This document shows, in pieces, positions 17,806 to 26,404 of a DNA stretch of 64,000 nt (the stretch's first letter is position 1; each line of letters starts with the position of its first letter). The stretch lies in contig JAHZGX010000004.1 in the NCBI GenBank assembly GCA_019420585.1, positions 186,001 through 250,000 on the forward strand, written 5' to 3'. Source of the DNA: Prevotellaceae bacterium. Its GTDB lineage: Bacteria; Bacteroidota; Bacteroidia; Bacteroidales; Bacteroidaceae. The position numbers and the translations under genes were made by a program. The notes under the pieces were generated by a model. The model saw nothing but the letters and a program-made list of their open reading frames with translations. It had not been told where the DNA came from and searched no databases.

Positions 17806-20337
17806 TCAGAAACGGTAATTGAGGTTGAGCATGAAGTTGAAACCCTGAGCGTAATACTTCTTGGGATTGCGTGAGAAGGAGTAAGTACGCTGTGAGGTGA
17901 GTTGGGTGGTGCTGTTCACGCTGTAATCCGAACGGCTCTGCTCATATCCACCCGTAGTGATGCTGCGGTTGTTGAGGATGTTGGTAAGCATGAGATTCAC
18001 GCTGAGAGGATTATGTCCCACGCGGAATTGCTTGCCAATGCTGGCATCAAGCATGAAACCGCCATCGCCCTTGGCTTGCGAAGGCACATCCACACTGCCG
18101 TCATTCTGCACCAGACCGGCATTGGTCATGTTGGCAAGATAGCGACGGTTGGGGCTGTAAGAAAGATAAATGCGGTCATAATAATTGCCAATCAAACTCA
18201 AGTACCATCCACGAACACGGTAATTGAACCCTATGCTGGCAGCAGCCAGAGGAGTGCCGCTCTCACGCATGCCCTTGTTGTAACAAACGTCAGACTTTCG
18301 GTCGGCACTGGTGCTTATCATATACACCACATCGGTATTGCTCATATACTTGGCCTCTGCCCACGTGCCAATCACGTTGATGTCGAAAGAACTGGTGACC
18401 TTGAAGTTCAGACCTAGTTCGGCACCGTAATAATTCTTCTCGACACCACGGAAACTATTATAGGTAAAGGAATTTGTATCGTCATTGTAGAAGTTCTGCC
18501 ACTCAGTGCCATCATAACTGTGAGTGAAATAGCCAGTCAGATTGGCACGCAGCCAACTGCCGTTGAACGAGTAGCCCAACTCTGCCGAGGCAATCTTCTC
18601 ATTGGTAAGTCCGTCCACATAGTTGTTGTTCATCTCGGGACTCTCAAAGGCCACGCTGGCCTGCGGAGCACGCGCCTCATAACCAGCACCCAAGTTAAGA
18701 GCATTGCCCTTGCCCAGGTTGAGGGTGGTACCAATCTTGAAGCCTCCGTCCAAGAAATAGGCCTTTCCACTCTTTCCATAACTATAATCAGCACACATAC
18801 CATTGCGCATATAGCCGTTACGCCACATCTGCGTGCCACCTATCTGGGCATTCAGGTAACTATGAGAGATGCCCTTGTCCTTGGTAAGCCCCATCCAAAG
18901 GCGCGCGCTCTGATTCCACAGATCATAATCATAACGCATGCGGTCGCCCTCGCGGACGGCTCCGTTGGGATTGTTGAGGTCATACTGCACGCGGGGGTCT
19001 GCGCTGGCATAGTCGCCTATGGCATAAGTGTTAACGTTATGAAAGTACTGTGCACCCAGCATGTCCTCCATGGTGGTGTAATGCATGCCCTTGTTGGAAG
19101 CCAACTGCAGTCCTGCATGGAACTTGGTAGTGCGGTCGATATCCCAGTCATATGTGCTTCCAAGGTTGGTCACCAGGTGATCATTGTGCTTGGCCTCTAC
19201 CCAATAGATGGCATCATTGCCGGTTGAGTTGAGTTGCTGGTTGGTATAGTACAGGCGGTCCCAGTTAATCTGCCGGTTACGCTTGCTGGCTGTCCAGTAA
19301 TCGTAACTTTCCTGCCAGGCTGTCCAATCTTCATTCTCAGACGGATTCCATACGTTCGCATTGTTGCTGGGGAAATTCTTCCAGTAGTCAGGAGCAGGAT
19401 TCTGGCCGTTGTAATTCAGTTTGGTGCTGCTGTACATGGCGTATTTGAAAAACGCACTGGTAGTGAGTTTCATGTTGTCCTTTATCTGGAAATCCCAAGT
19501 GAGCAGTGCACTCGGCTCATAGTTGTTCACCACGCGGCTGTTACGCTTCTTGCCATCTTGGTAGCCCCAATAGGGATTGTACTGGTAATTATTGGCCAGC
19601 CAGTAAGCCTCATCAGTGCTGGCTCCCTGCTGGGCACGCTCTGTGGGGTTGCCCCAAGTGGCAAGGTTCAGTGAATGCTTCTCATTGAGCACTTTCTGCA
19701 GACTGAGGAAATAAGAAAGGCTGTTGTAGAAATTGCCTTCCACATTACTTGTGTTCATGTTTGCCCAGCGGTAACCCACGGTGCCCATGAAAGCCCACCC
19801 CTTCTGGCTCAGTCCGCTGGCATAGGTGTACATGGCACGCGTGGTATAGTTGCGGTTTGCGCCCGAAAGGGTAATCTTGTTGCCAGCGGCATAGTTGCTG
19901 GCACGGAAATTATAGTTGTTGCTGCCGCCCAGACCGGCCATGCTGAAATTGTTTGCCTCGAAAGGTGATGAGGTATCAATGTTGCGCGTGGCATCATTCA
20001 TGCCTCCCACAGTGGAGTAGTTGAACTGACCCGTCTCGCCGTTATTCACGTTCACGCCATTCATGTACACGCCACTGTAGCGGCTGTTGTAGGCGCGGAA
20101 CTTGAAACGCGCGGGGCTCCACAGATAACCCACATTGCTGGTGTAGACATTGCTGTTGGAGTTCATCATTATCACGTTCTGGGTCATGTCCTCATCCTCG
20201 CCCAGTTGGGACTCGGTGAAGACAAATGCAGCATTGTCTTGCCTCAGGTCTTTCTCCGTCTCCGAAGTATTCACCTGAGCAATGGCCTGCGTGGCAGATG
20301 CAGTCAACAGCAGTGCCGTCAGAAATTCCTTCTTCAT
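17806..20337 (-). CDS. TonB-dependent outer-membrane receptor
   Basis: The 843-residue protein has a signal peptide (MKKEFLTALLLTASATQAIA), a short plug-like region (FVFTESQLGEDED... with YSGVYMNGVNVN at about 85-100), then a long beta-barrel rich in alternating aromatic strands, ending in FNFMLNLNYRF with the terminal Phe typical of outer-membrane barrels. The N-terminal carboxypeptidase-like domain of SusC proteins is missing, so it is closer to plain TonB receptors than SusC. It is the first gene of an operon with two lipoproteins and faces away from the EEP nuclease gene. By context it should import nuclease products or a bound ligand; the substrate is inferred, not shown. Confidence 0.93.
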   Translation of the reverse strand: MKKEFLTALLLTASATQAIAQVNTSETEKDLRQDNAAFVFTESQLGEDEDMTQNVIMMNSNSNVYTSNVGYLWSPARFKFRAYNSRYSGVYMNGVNVNNGETGQFNYSTVGGMNDATRNIDTSSPFEANNFSMAGLGGSNNYNFRASNYAAGNKITLSGANRNYTTRAMYTYASGLSQKGWAFMGTVGYRWANMNTSNVEGNFYNSLSYFLSLQKVLNEKHSLNLATWGNPTERAQQGASTDEAYWLANNYQYNPYWGYQDGKKRNSRVVNNYEPSALLTWDFQIKDNMKLTTSAFFKYAMYSSTKLNYNGQNPAPDYWKNFPSNNANVWNPSENEDWTAWQESYDYWTASKRNRQINWDRLYYTNQQLNSTGNDAIYWVEAKHNDHLVTNLGSTYDWDIDRTTKFHAGLQLASNKGMHYTTMEDMLGAQYFHNVNTYAIGDYASADPRVQYDLNNPNGAVREGDRMRYDYDLWNQSARLWMGLTKDKGISHSYLNAQIGGTQMWRNGYMRNGMCADYSYGKSGKAYFLDGGFKIGTTLNLGKGNALNLGAGYEARAPQASVAFESPEMNNNYVDGLTNEKIASAELGYSFNGSWLRANLTGYFTHSYDGTEWQNFYNDDTNSFTYNSFRGVEKNYYGAELGLNFKVTSSFDINVIGTWAEAKYMSNTDVVYMISTSADRKSDVCYNKGMRESGTPLAAASIGFNYRVRGWYLSLIGNYYDRIYLSYSPNRRYLANMTNAGLVQNDGSVDVPSQAKGDGGFMLDASIGKQFRVGHNPLSVNLMLTNILNNRSITTGGYEQSRSDYSVNSTTQLTSQRTYSFSRNPKKYYAQGFNFMLNLNYRF

Positions 20338-20705
20338 ATCTTAGTTTTATGTTTTCTGTTTGTCAAAGCAGTGCAAAGTAAACAAAAATATTGCATTCTG
20401 AACATATTTTGCCTGTTTTTTGGTCTCCATGACACGATTTTGTGATGCAGGAGATGCCTTCTGCATGCATGGAAAGCCATATTTACTATATAAATGTACG
20501 CGCATACGCATTCATTAATAGTAGAATGTATATGCCAACCCTAAAGAGAAAATGAGGTTTAGACTTTTCTGTTTCACGAAAAGAATCTACCTTTGTGCCT
20601 GCTGGAGGACATGCGCAGAGGAAAGCACCCCATGGCATGAGGATGCAGTCCCAAGAGCCAATGCCCCCTTGAGAACAAGGCACATTCATTTGATCAACAT
20701 ATATT
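20338..20705. other. divergent control region between the TonB receptor and EEP nuclease genes
   Basis: No gene is visible in 368 bases. The left part should drive the receptor operon: TTACTTTG on the minus strand, complement of 20374-20381, is a near match to the -7 consensus. The right part carries the box at 20588 for the nuclease. A leader of more than 100 bases precedes the nuclease ATG. I see no clear operator repeat. Confidence 0.55.
20588..20595 (+). promoter_or_regulatory. -7 box TACCTTTG for the EEP nuclease gene
   Basis: TACCTTTG fits the Bacteroidetes consensus, with TTTT at 20565-20568 exactly 19 bases upstream as a near -33 TTTG box. The resulting leader is about 105 bases. Confidence 0.5.
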
Positions 20706-21746
20706 ATGAAACGTACATTCATATTGCTTTCCATGGCACTGGCCATGGCTCTCTCACTACCCGCACAAAAGAAATTCGGCTGTTATGCCGTGGGCTTCTA
20801 CAACCAAGAGAACCTGTTTGACACCATCCACGATGCAGGCAAGAACGACTACGACTTCCTGCCCAACGGCTCCTACCACTGGAACAAGATGAAGTATGAG
20901 CACAAGTTGGCCAACATGGCAAAGGCACTGCTGGAACTGGGCACGGACAAATTGCCGGGCATAGGAGCCAGTGTCATAGGACTGGCCGAGGTGGAAAACG
21001 ACAATGTGATGCGTGACCTCACAGGACAAGCCGGCATGAAGGAGCGAGGATTCAAATACATTCACCATGAGGGACCTGACAAGCGCGGCATCGACTGCGC
21101 CCTGCTCTATAACCCGCGCTTCTTCACTCCTGAGAAGAGTTGGCTGCAGCCTTACATATATGAGAACGGCGACACCACCCACGCCACACGAGGCTTCCTT
21201 ACCGTACAGGGCAAGTTGGCCGGAGACGACATTACCTTTGTGGTGTGCCATTGGCCAAGCCGTGCAGCAGAAAGCAAGTTCCGTGACTGGGGCGGCAAAC
21301 AGGTGCGCCACATGACCGACAGCATCATGAAGGCACAGCCCGACATGCGTGTGGTGGTGATGGGAGACATGAACGACGACCCGGACAACACCTCCATGGC
21401 CAAGTTCCTGGGTGCAAAGAAGAAGATGGAAGAAGTGGGGCAATATGACTTCTTCAACCCATGGTGGACCATCCTGAGGGACAAGGGACAGGGCACACTC
21501 TCCTACAAGGGCGCATGGAACCTCTTTGACCAAATCGTCATGAGCCGCAACCTGCTGGACACAAAGAAGAAGAAGGACTATAAGAACCTGACCTTATACT
21601 CCTGGCAAATATTCCGCCGGGACTGGCTCATGCAGCAGGAAGGCAAATACAAGGGCACTCCCCTGCGCACCACGGCTGGAGGCGTTTGGCTTGACGGATA
21701 CAGCGACCACCTGCCCACTGTGACTTACTTCGTCAAGGAACTCTGA
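20706..21746 (+). CDS. secreted endonuclease/exonuclease/phosphatase (EEP) family protein
   Basis: The 346-residue protein has a signal peptide (MKRTFILLSMALAMALSLPA) and all the EEP (DNase I-like) landmarks in order: FYNQENLFD at 31-39, the metal ligand Glu in GLAEVEN (95-98), the catalytic His182 in CHWPSR, Asp221/Asn223 in GDMNDDP and the terminal His335 in SDHLPT. The WPS and NxEN forms match secreted bacterial nucleases/phosphodiesterases of this family rather than AP endonucleases. It is divergent from the TonB receptor operon, so degradation of nucleic acids or nucleotides outside the cytoplasm is the likely role. Confidence 0.92.
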   Translation: MKRTFILLSMALAMALSLPAQKKFGCYAVGFYNQENLFDTIHDAGKNDYDFLPNGSYHWNKMKYEHKLANMAKALLELGTDKLPGIGASVIGLAEVENDNVMRDLTGQAGMKERGFKYIHHEGPDKRGIDCALLYNPRFFTPEKSWLQPYIYENGDTTHATRGFLTVQGKLAGDDITFVVCHWPSRAAESKFRDWGGKQVRHMTDSIMKAQPDMRVVVMGDMNDDPDNTSMAKFLGAKKKMEEVGQYDFFNPWWTILRDKGQGTLSYKGAWNLFDQIVMSRNLLDTKKKKDYKNLTLYSWQIFRRDWLMQQEGKYKGTPLRTTAGGVWLDGYSDHLPTVTYFVKEL

Positions 21747-21798
21747 GGCAAAGGTGAAAAAACGCCATTGCGCGCAAGCCTATTCCCCATATTTGTGT

Positions 21799-21806
21799 TA
21801 ATTTTG
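21799..21806 (+). promoter_or_regulatory. -7 box TAATTTTG for the aldolase gene
   Basis: TAATTTTG fits TAnnTTTG and lies about 67 bases before the ATG at 21873. No clear -33 box is present. Confidence 0.45.
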
Positions 21807-21872
21807 CACAGCCGGAAGGCAACGAGCGAAGAATAAGAACATATATTCCAATATTATTAAAACTTCAAAGAA

Positions 21873-22871
21873 ATGACAAGTTACAAGGAATTGGGTTTGG
21901 TGAACACCCGTGAGATGTTTGCCAAGGCAGTGAAGGGAGGCTATGCAATCCCCGCTTTCAACTTCAACACCCTGGAGCAGATGCAGGCCATCGTACAGGC
22001 TGCAGTAGAAACTAAGTCTCCTGTCATCATGCAGGTATCAAAGGGCGCACGCAACTATGCCAACGGCACCATCCTGCGCTACATGGCACAGGGCGCTGTG
22101 GAATATGCAAAGGAACTGGGCTGCCCCAACCCCCAGATTGTACTGCACCTTGACCACGGTGACAGTTTCGAGCTCTGCAAGGACTGTATCGACAACGGCT
22201 TCTCAAGCGTGATGATTGACGGTTCTTCACTGCCCTACGAGGAGAACATCGCCCTGACAAAGAAGGTGGTGGAATATGCCCACAAGTACGATGTGACTGT
22301 TGAGGCTGAGTTGGGTGTACTGGCAGGTGTGGAGGACGAGGTTGCCTCTGAGGTATCACACTACACCAAGCCCGAAGAGGTTATCGACTTCAGCACACGC
22401 AGCGGCTGCGACAGCCTGGCCATCTCTATCGGCACCAGCCACGGAGCATACAAGTTCACTCCCGAGCAGTGCACACGTGACCCGAAGACAGGCAAGCTCG
22501 TGCCTCCTCCATTGGCATTCGACATCCTGCACCAGATTGAAGAGAAACTCCCCGGATTCCCCATCGTCCTCCACGGATCATCTTCTGTTCCCCAGGAAGA
22601 GGTGGATACCATCAACGCACATGGCGGCAAGTTGCCCGATGCAGTAGGCATCCCCGAGGAGCAGTTGCGTGAGGCAAGCAAGAGCGCAGTGTGCAAGATC
22701 AACATTGACTCTGACTCTCGTCTGGCCATGACTGCTGCCATCCGCAAGCACTTTGACGAGAACCCCGGCCACTTCGATCCTCGCCAGTACCTGAAGCCCG
22801 CACGTGAGAACATGAAGAAGATGTACATGCACAAGATTGTGGATGTACTGGGCAGCAACGACAAGTTGTAA
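21873..22871 (+). CDS. fba: class II fructose-1,6-bisphosphate aldolase
   Basis: The enzyme cleaves fructose-1,6-bisphosphate to glyceraldehyde 3-phosphate and dihydroxyacetone phosphate in glycolysis and runs backwards in gluconeogenesis. The 332-residue protein has the zinc-binding LHLDHGD (91-97), EAELGVLAG, GTSHGAYKF and HGSSSVPQEEVD, all standard for zinc-dependent class II enzymes; the length and long C-terminal part fit the type B branch. It is a single-gene unit ending in a strong terminator. Codon use looks biased towards a restricted set, as expected for a highly expressed gene. Confidence 0.97.
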   Translation: MTSYKELGLVNTREMFAKAVKGGYAIPAFNFNTLEQMQAIVQAAVETKSPVIMQVSKGARNYANGTILRYMAQGAVEYAKELGCPNPQIVLHLDHGDSFELCKDCIDNGFSSVMIDGSSLPYEENIALTKKVVEYAHKYDVTVEAELGVLAGVEDEVASEVSHYTKPEEVIDFSTRSGCDSLAISIGTSHGAYKFTPEQCTRDPKTGKLVPPPLAFDILHQIEEKLPGFPIVLHGSSSVPQEEVDTINAHGGKLPDAVGIPEEQLREASKSAVCKINIDSDSRLAMTAAIRKHFDENPGHFDPRQYLKPARENMKKMYMHKIVDVLGSNDKL

Positions 22872-22910
22872 TTATCCACCTGCCCCGGCGCGTCCGGAGG
22901 CATGGCACAC

Positions 22911-22953
22911 AGTGGAGGCAGTTCTTGGCAACAAGGCTGCCTCCACTCTTTTT
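22911..22953 (+). terminator. rho-independent terminator of the aldolase gene
   Basis: AGTGGAGGCAG (22911-22921) pairs with CTGCCTCCACT (22937-22947), followed by CTTTTT, 40 bases after the stop. This is a textbook intrinsic terminator. Confidence 0.92.
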
Positions 22954-23294
22954 CCCTCATCCCTCCCCCACTTATCTAATACAGAACCGCCACCCATTCC
23001 TCAAGGAGAGACGAATCGTGCCATTCCCATCCCCCCAAGGAAGGATTTTCCATTATTTGCGAATAAACGATTGCAAGAGGGCAATACCGTTGGCAACCAA
23101 AATTCCACAGGCACGGATTTGATACGCGCCGTCTCACAAAAACGAGAATAGAACGTTGGTTCACCGGCAGGACATTCTTTTTCGTGAATCCATTCATGGA
23201 GAACTTGATCTTGGAAGGCAATATTCCCAAAAATATTCAACACTACAAATATACGGCGCAAAAGACGAGAAGACTCCTCGCGTGCACGCACGCG

Positions 23295-23363
23295 TATATG
23301 TCAAGTTTCCAACTAGGGAAAAATTTTTCTCTAACCTGGAAATTATTTTTTTCTAGTTAGGCA
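23295..23363 (+). repeat. A/T-tract dispersed element, copy 1 (partial)
   Basis: It shares the order TATGT, TTTCCAACTAG, an A/T run, CTAAC, then TATTTTTTTCTAG and GGCA with copies at 31317-31411 and 61748-61840 (the last inverted). This copy lacks the upstream TTTCGCCA...CCCGATTTTATG part. Confidence 0.65.
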
Positions 23364-23581
23364 GTTTTTTGTCTCTAACTGCAAGAATCCCCTTCAAGCA
23401 GATTATACCCTTAGAAAAAATCATTACGGGATTTGATGGTTAAGCAGTCCACGGCCAGTGCAGGAAAGCAATCACCACTCCATTTCCTCAAAACCGCTTT
23501 CCCGGGCACACTTTCCCCGAGACTCACGCATTTGCCTCTTTTTGCTGCCTTTAGACATTGTGCAATTCACAAATAAACCCA

Positions 23582-23610
23582 AACCGGCCATTAGGGTTCA
23601 ATTGGCGGTT
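23582..23610 (+). repeat. CGGCCATTAG hairpin element, copy 1
   Basis: AACCGGCCAT (23582-23591) and ATTGGCGGTT (23601-23610) form an imperfect hairpin. The sequence from AACCC to GTTC closely matches the perfect hairpin at 61348-61377. Confidence 0.55.
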
Positions 23611-23748
23611 TCGGATTTTGAGAAAAGGATGTCTGAAGTCCTATATATCAGCCTCTGTGTGTCTGTTTTGTCTGTTTGTCCTCCTTGCCTTTGCCTGCGC
23701 GGGCTGAGGCTGTGCGCGCCATATCCTCCTTGGCCGCGCGGGTGCTCC

Positions 23749-24117
23749 GGATTGCTGCAATCCTGTCACTTCCCGAAGTGTTTGGAGCAGGATTGCTGCA
23801 ATCCTGTCACTTCCCGAAGTGTTTGGCTCAGGATTGCTGCAATCCTGTCACTTCCCGAAGTGTTTGGCTCAGGATTGCTGCAATCCTGTCACTTCCCGAA
23901 GAGTTTGGAGCAGGATTGCTGCAATCCTGTCACTTCCCGAAGTGTTTGGCTCCGGATTGCTGCAATCCTGTCACTTCCCGAAGAGTTTGGAGCAGGATTG
24001 CTGCAATCCTGTCGTTTCCCGAAGAGTTTGGAGCAGGATTGCTGCAATCTTGTCACTTCCCGAAGAGTTTGGAGCAGGATTGCTGCAATCCTGCGTTTCC
24101 GGAAATGTCTGGGGTCG
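23749..24117. repeat. 41-bp tandem repeat array, nine units with two dyads per unit
   Basis: GGATTGCTGCAATCC starts at 23749, 23790, 23831, 23872, 23913, 23954, 23995, 24036 and 24077, always 41 bp apart (the eighth has one change). It is a palindrome around a central T. Each unit then has CACTTCCCGAAGTG (6-bp arms) or the variant ending GAAGAG, and a linker TTTGG(A/C)(G/T)C. The last unit decays into GCGTTTCCGGAAATG. There are no unique spacers, so it is not a CRISPR array. Confidence 0.93.
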
Positions 24118-24406
24118 GCTTTCCCGAAATCCTGCTTTTTCCAGCCCGGAAATGCCCGATGCCTCGGGAAAGCCGGGGAAAGACCTGCCGGAAGTGCCCG
24201 GTGCCTTGGAAAAGGCCTTTCCTTTAGGCTGTCGGCAGAAGGGCTTGCCGGCTCCGGCGGCACCGGCGGCAGTCAAGGCGGCACCGGCGGTGGAGGCAAC
24301 AGCGGAACTCTGACGGTTCCGGCAGGCAATACGGAGCAGCAGTCCTGTTTCCGGGTTCGGAATGAATGATGGCAATGATATCGGTTCAGAAGCACCAAGC
24401 AACACA

Positions 24407-24451
24407 GGCGGCACTGCCCGGCTCATGATATGAAGCCGTGGCAGTGCCGCC
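24407..24451 (-). terminator. terminator hairpin of the DUF1080 transcript
   Basis: GGCGGCACTGCC (24407-24418) pairs with GGCAGTGCCGCC (24440-24451), with a further CGGCT/AGCCG pairing inside. It lies 38 bases beyond the stop of the minus-strand DUF1080 gene. Confidence 0.65.
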
Positions 24452-24488
24452 CGTCAGATACCGCGCCACCAGGGCGAGGCAGGAGTCA

Positions 24489-25259
24489 TCACATCTCGCG
24501 AATCCAGATATTGCGGAAGGAGATGGGTGCGCTTGGGTCGCCATGCGACTGCAGACGGATGGAGCCTTCTGCGTGCTGCACCGTGCGCGGCCAGCCGATA
24601 TATTCCGTGGTGCCCCATATCTCCGTATGGTTCTGCAGCACCACTCCGTTCTGTATCACAGTCACATAAGGATGGTAAAGGTACGTGCCGTCCTCCTTGA
24701 ACACGGGAGCCGTGTAGATAATGTCATACACGTTCCATTCGCCCGGCTTGCGCATGGCATTCACCAGAGGAGGTGTCTGCTTGTAGATGCTGCCCGTCAT
24801 GCCGTTGACGTAGGTCTCGTTCTGATAGCAGTCCAGAATCTGTATCTCATACTTGTCCTGCAGGAACACTCCGCTGTTGCCGCGAGCCTGGCTCTCGCCG
24901 GTAATGCCCTCGGGCACGCACCATTCCAAATGCAGTTGGAAACTGCCGAACTTCTGCTTGGTCACGATGTCACCCTTGCTCTTGTCCACGGTCACGATGC
25001 CCTTCTTCACAGTCCAGCCAGCCTCGCCCGTGCCATCTCCGTTGGTCCATGCCGACAAGTCCTTGCCGTCGAACAAGACAATGGCATCATCGGGAGCCGA
25101 TGAGGTTTTACTCTCGCCGGGAGTGACCACCTTGGGCTGCGGAGTCCAGTATTCCGACATACCCGGCTTCATGCTCTCCTGCTTGGGATACTCTTTCTTT
25201 TGTGCATTGGCACTGAATGTCGCCGCAAGGACGGCAGCCATCAGAATCATCTTTCTCAT
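24489..25259 (-). CDS. DUF1080 (3-keto-disaccharide hydrolase-type) secreted protein
   Basis: The 256-residue protein has a signal peptide (MRKMILMAAVLAATFSANA) and the DUF1080 concanavalin-like fold: IVLFDGKDLSAWT at about 60-72, FGSFQLHLEWCVPE, a GNSGVFLQDKYEIQILD strand pair and a final SFRNIWIREM. Family members include 3-keto-glycoside hydrolases of Bacteroidota that act on glycosides oxidised at C3. It is probably periplasmic or secreted. It is downstream of DUF4831 with a 59-base gap, but no oxidoreductase partner is visible here, so the substrate is open. Confidence 0.88.
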   Translation of the reverse strand: MRKMILMAAVLAATFSANAQKKEYPKQESMKPGMSEYWTPQPKVVTPGESKTSSAPDDAIVLFDGKDLSAWTNGDGTGEAGWTVKKGIVTVDKSKGDIVTKQKFGSFQLHLEWCVPEGITGESQARGNSGVFLQDKYEIQILDCYQNETYVNGMTGSIYKQTPPLVNAMRKPGEWNVYDIIYTAPVFKEDGTYLYHPYVTVIQNGVVLQNHTEIWGTTEYIGWPRTVQHAEGSIRLQSHGDPSAPISFRNIWIREM

Positions 25260-25318
25260 GTTGTTTCAGTTGTTTATCTAGTTGTTTGTATAGTTCTCAT
25301 CATTGCAGGAAAACGGGG

Positions 25319-26389
25319 TCACTCCATCACATCCTTGGTGCCTCCTGTATTCTGGAAGAAAGTCACCTTAGTGGTGGTCTTCTTGTCAAAGAGGAGGCTG
25401 GAGAGTATCTCCACACTGCCAAACTGCCCCATGGGTGTCTCCAGCGTGCAGTATTCCCGGTCGGAGTCAAACACCGTGAGTTTTCCTCGCGCAGGTACAT
25501 TATAATATACACCTCTCTCAATCTTGGCTTTCTTCTTGGCCGTCTGCTCGTCCACCACCGTTGCCGGTAGTGTCTCTGTGCGCTTGACACTGATATACAC
25601 GGGGTCGCCTGCCAGGTCATCGGCACCCAGAATACCCAGTTTTCGGGAAAATCTGAAGAGCACGTCCTTGTCGGTGTCCTGCTGTGGGTCGTACGTCATG
25701 GAGAACACCTCATGGGTGGTGTGCCGGGTACCTCCGAAGAGTGAAGTGAGTGCCTGATCCTGCTGAGCCAGTTGACTGAGCATGAGCTGCAGTTGTGCAC
25801 CGTCCTTGGGAGTGTTGTCGGCCTCACCGCGCACCAGTGCATTGCGGCTCTCGCGTATGTCATATATTTCTTGAGCACACAGTTCGGCCATTTTGGCCAC
25901 ACTGCCGGCCGCCAGGATTTCCTGCGTCATGTAGATGCGCGCATCGGCAGGTTCAGGATCCTGCGATGCCTGTGGCAAGGCTGGCAGCGCGGCCTCCTCG
26001 GCATCAGTGTTTATGCTCAGCAGGATGCCGTCTCGGCTCAGCCCCACGAGCGGAGCCACGGTCTTGCCCTTCAGTTTGATGCTGTATGCCTTGGTCTTGT
26101 CGGGCACCCCATAGGGTTCCAGCGTGATGCTCTTGATTTCCCACTGCACACTCTCGGCCGTGGGCACATGGGTGAGATGGAGGTAACGCTCGGCATACTT
26201 GCGGAAATCGCCGGGCTTGGTCACGGTCTTGTCTGCCTTTATGGTCACGCGAAAGGCCGTACGGGGAAGGAAATAAGAGACTCCCTCCAGCGTGCTGCCG
26301 GGCACAAACGGCTCAACCTCCGTCTGTGCCTGTACGCCCAAAGCCACTGCCATGAGCAGAGCCAGGGCCATGTTCTTTCTGATGTTCAT
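25319..26389 (-). CDS. DUF4831 family secreted protein
   Basis: The 356-residue protein has a signal peptide (MALALLMAVALGVQA) and then GVSYFLPRTAFRVTIKADKT, the opening I associate with DUF4831 of Bacteroidales. The body includes YMTQEILAAGSVAKMAELCAQEIYDIRESRNAL, a conserved helical stretch, and ends in strands around GVYYNVPARGKLTVF. It is probably periplasmic; no function is known to me. It follows the NAD(P)HX dehydratase gene by 15 bases on the same strand, so co-transcription is likely. Confidence 0.75.
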   Translation of the reverse strand: MNIRKNMALALLMAVALGVQAQTEVEPFVPGSTLEGVSYFLPRTAFRVTIKADKTVTKPGDFRKYAERYLHLTHVPTAESVQWEIKSITLEPYGVPDKTKAYSIKLKGKTVAPLVGLSRDGILLSINTDAEEAALPALPQASQDPEPADARIYMTQEILAAGSVAKMAELCAQEIYDIRESRNALVRGEADNTPKDGAQLQLMLSQLAQQDQALTSLFGGTRHTTHEVFSMTYDPQQDTDKDVLFRFSRKLGILGADDLAGDPVYISVKRTETLPATVVDEQTAKKKAKIERGVYYNVPARGKLTVFDSDREYCTLETPMGQFGSVEILSSLLFDKKTTTKVTFFQNTGGTKDVME

Positions 26390-26404
26390 ATATTGCCTTT
26401 ACTT

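Larger units (their letters stand above)
22954..24406. other. long intergenic region built of repeat modules
   Basis: About 1.45 kb without a credible gene. It contains an A/T-tract element at 23295-23363, a CGGCCATTAG-type hairpin element at 23582-23610 and the nine-copy 41-bp array at 23749-24117. The last 250 bases are GC-rich and would read as a Gly-rich stretch (GSGGTGGSQGG) in one frame, perhaps a decayed coding remnant. The open frames across the array exist in all three plus frames and follow from its period, so I do not call a gene. Confidence 0.65.

Noticed and set aside
23749..24117. CRISPR array
   Set aside because: The units are contiguous with no unique spacers, and no cas genes are present.
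23458..24369. 303-residue Cys-rich repeat protein
   Set aside because: All three frames are open by virtue of the 41-bp period; no signal peptide, clear start region or homologous domain supports translation.
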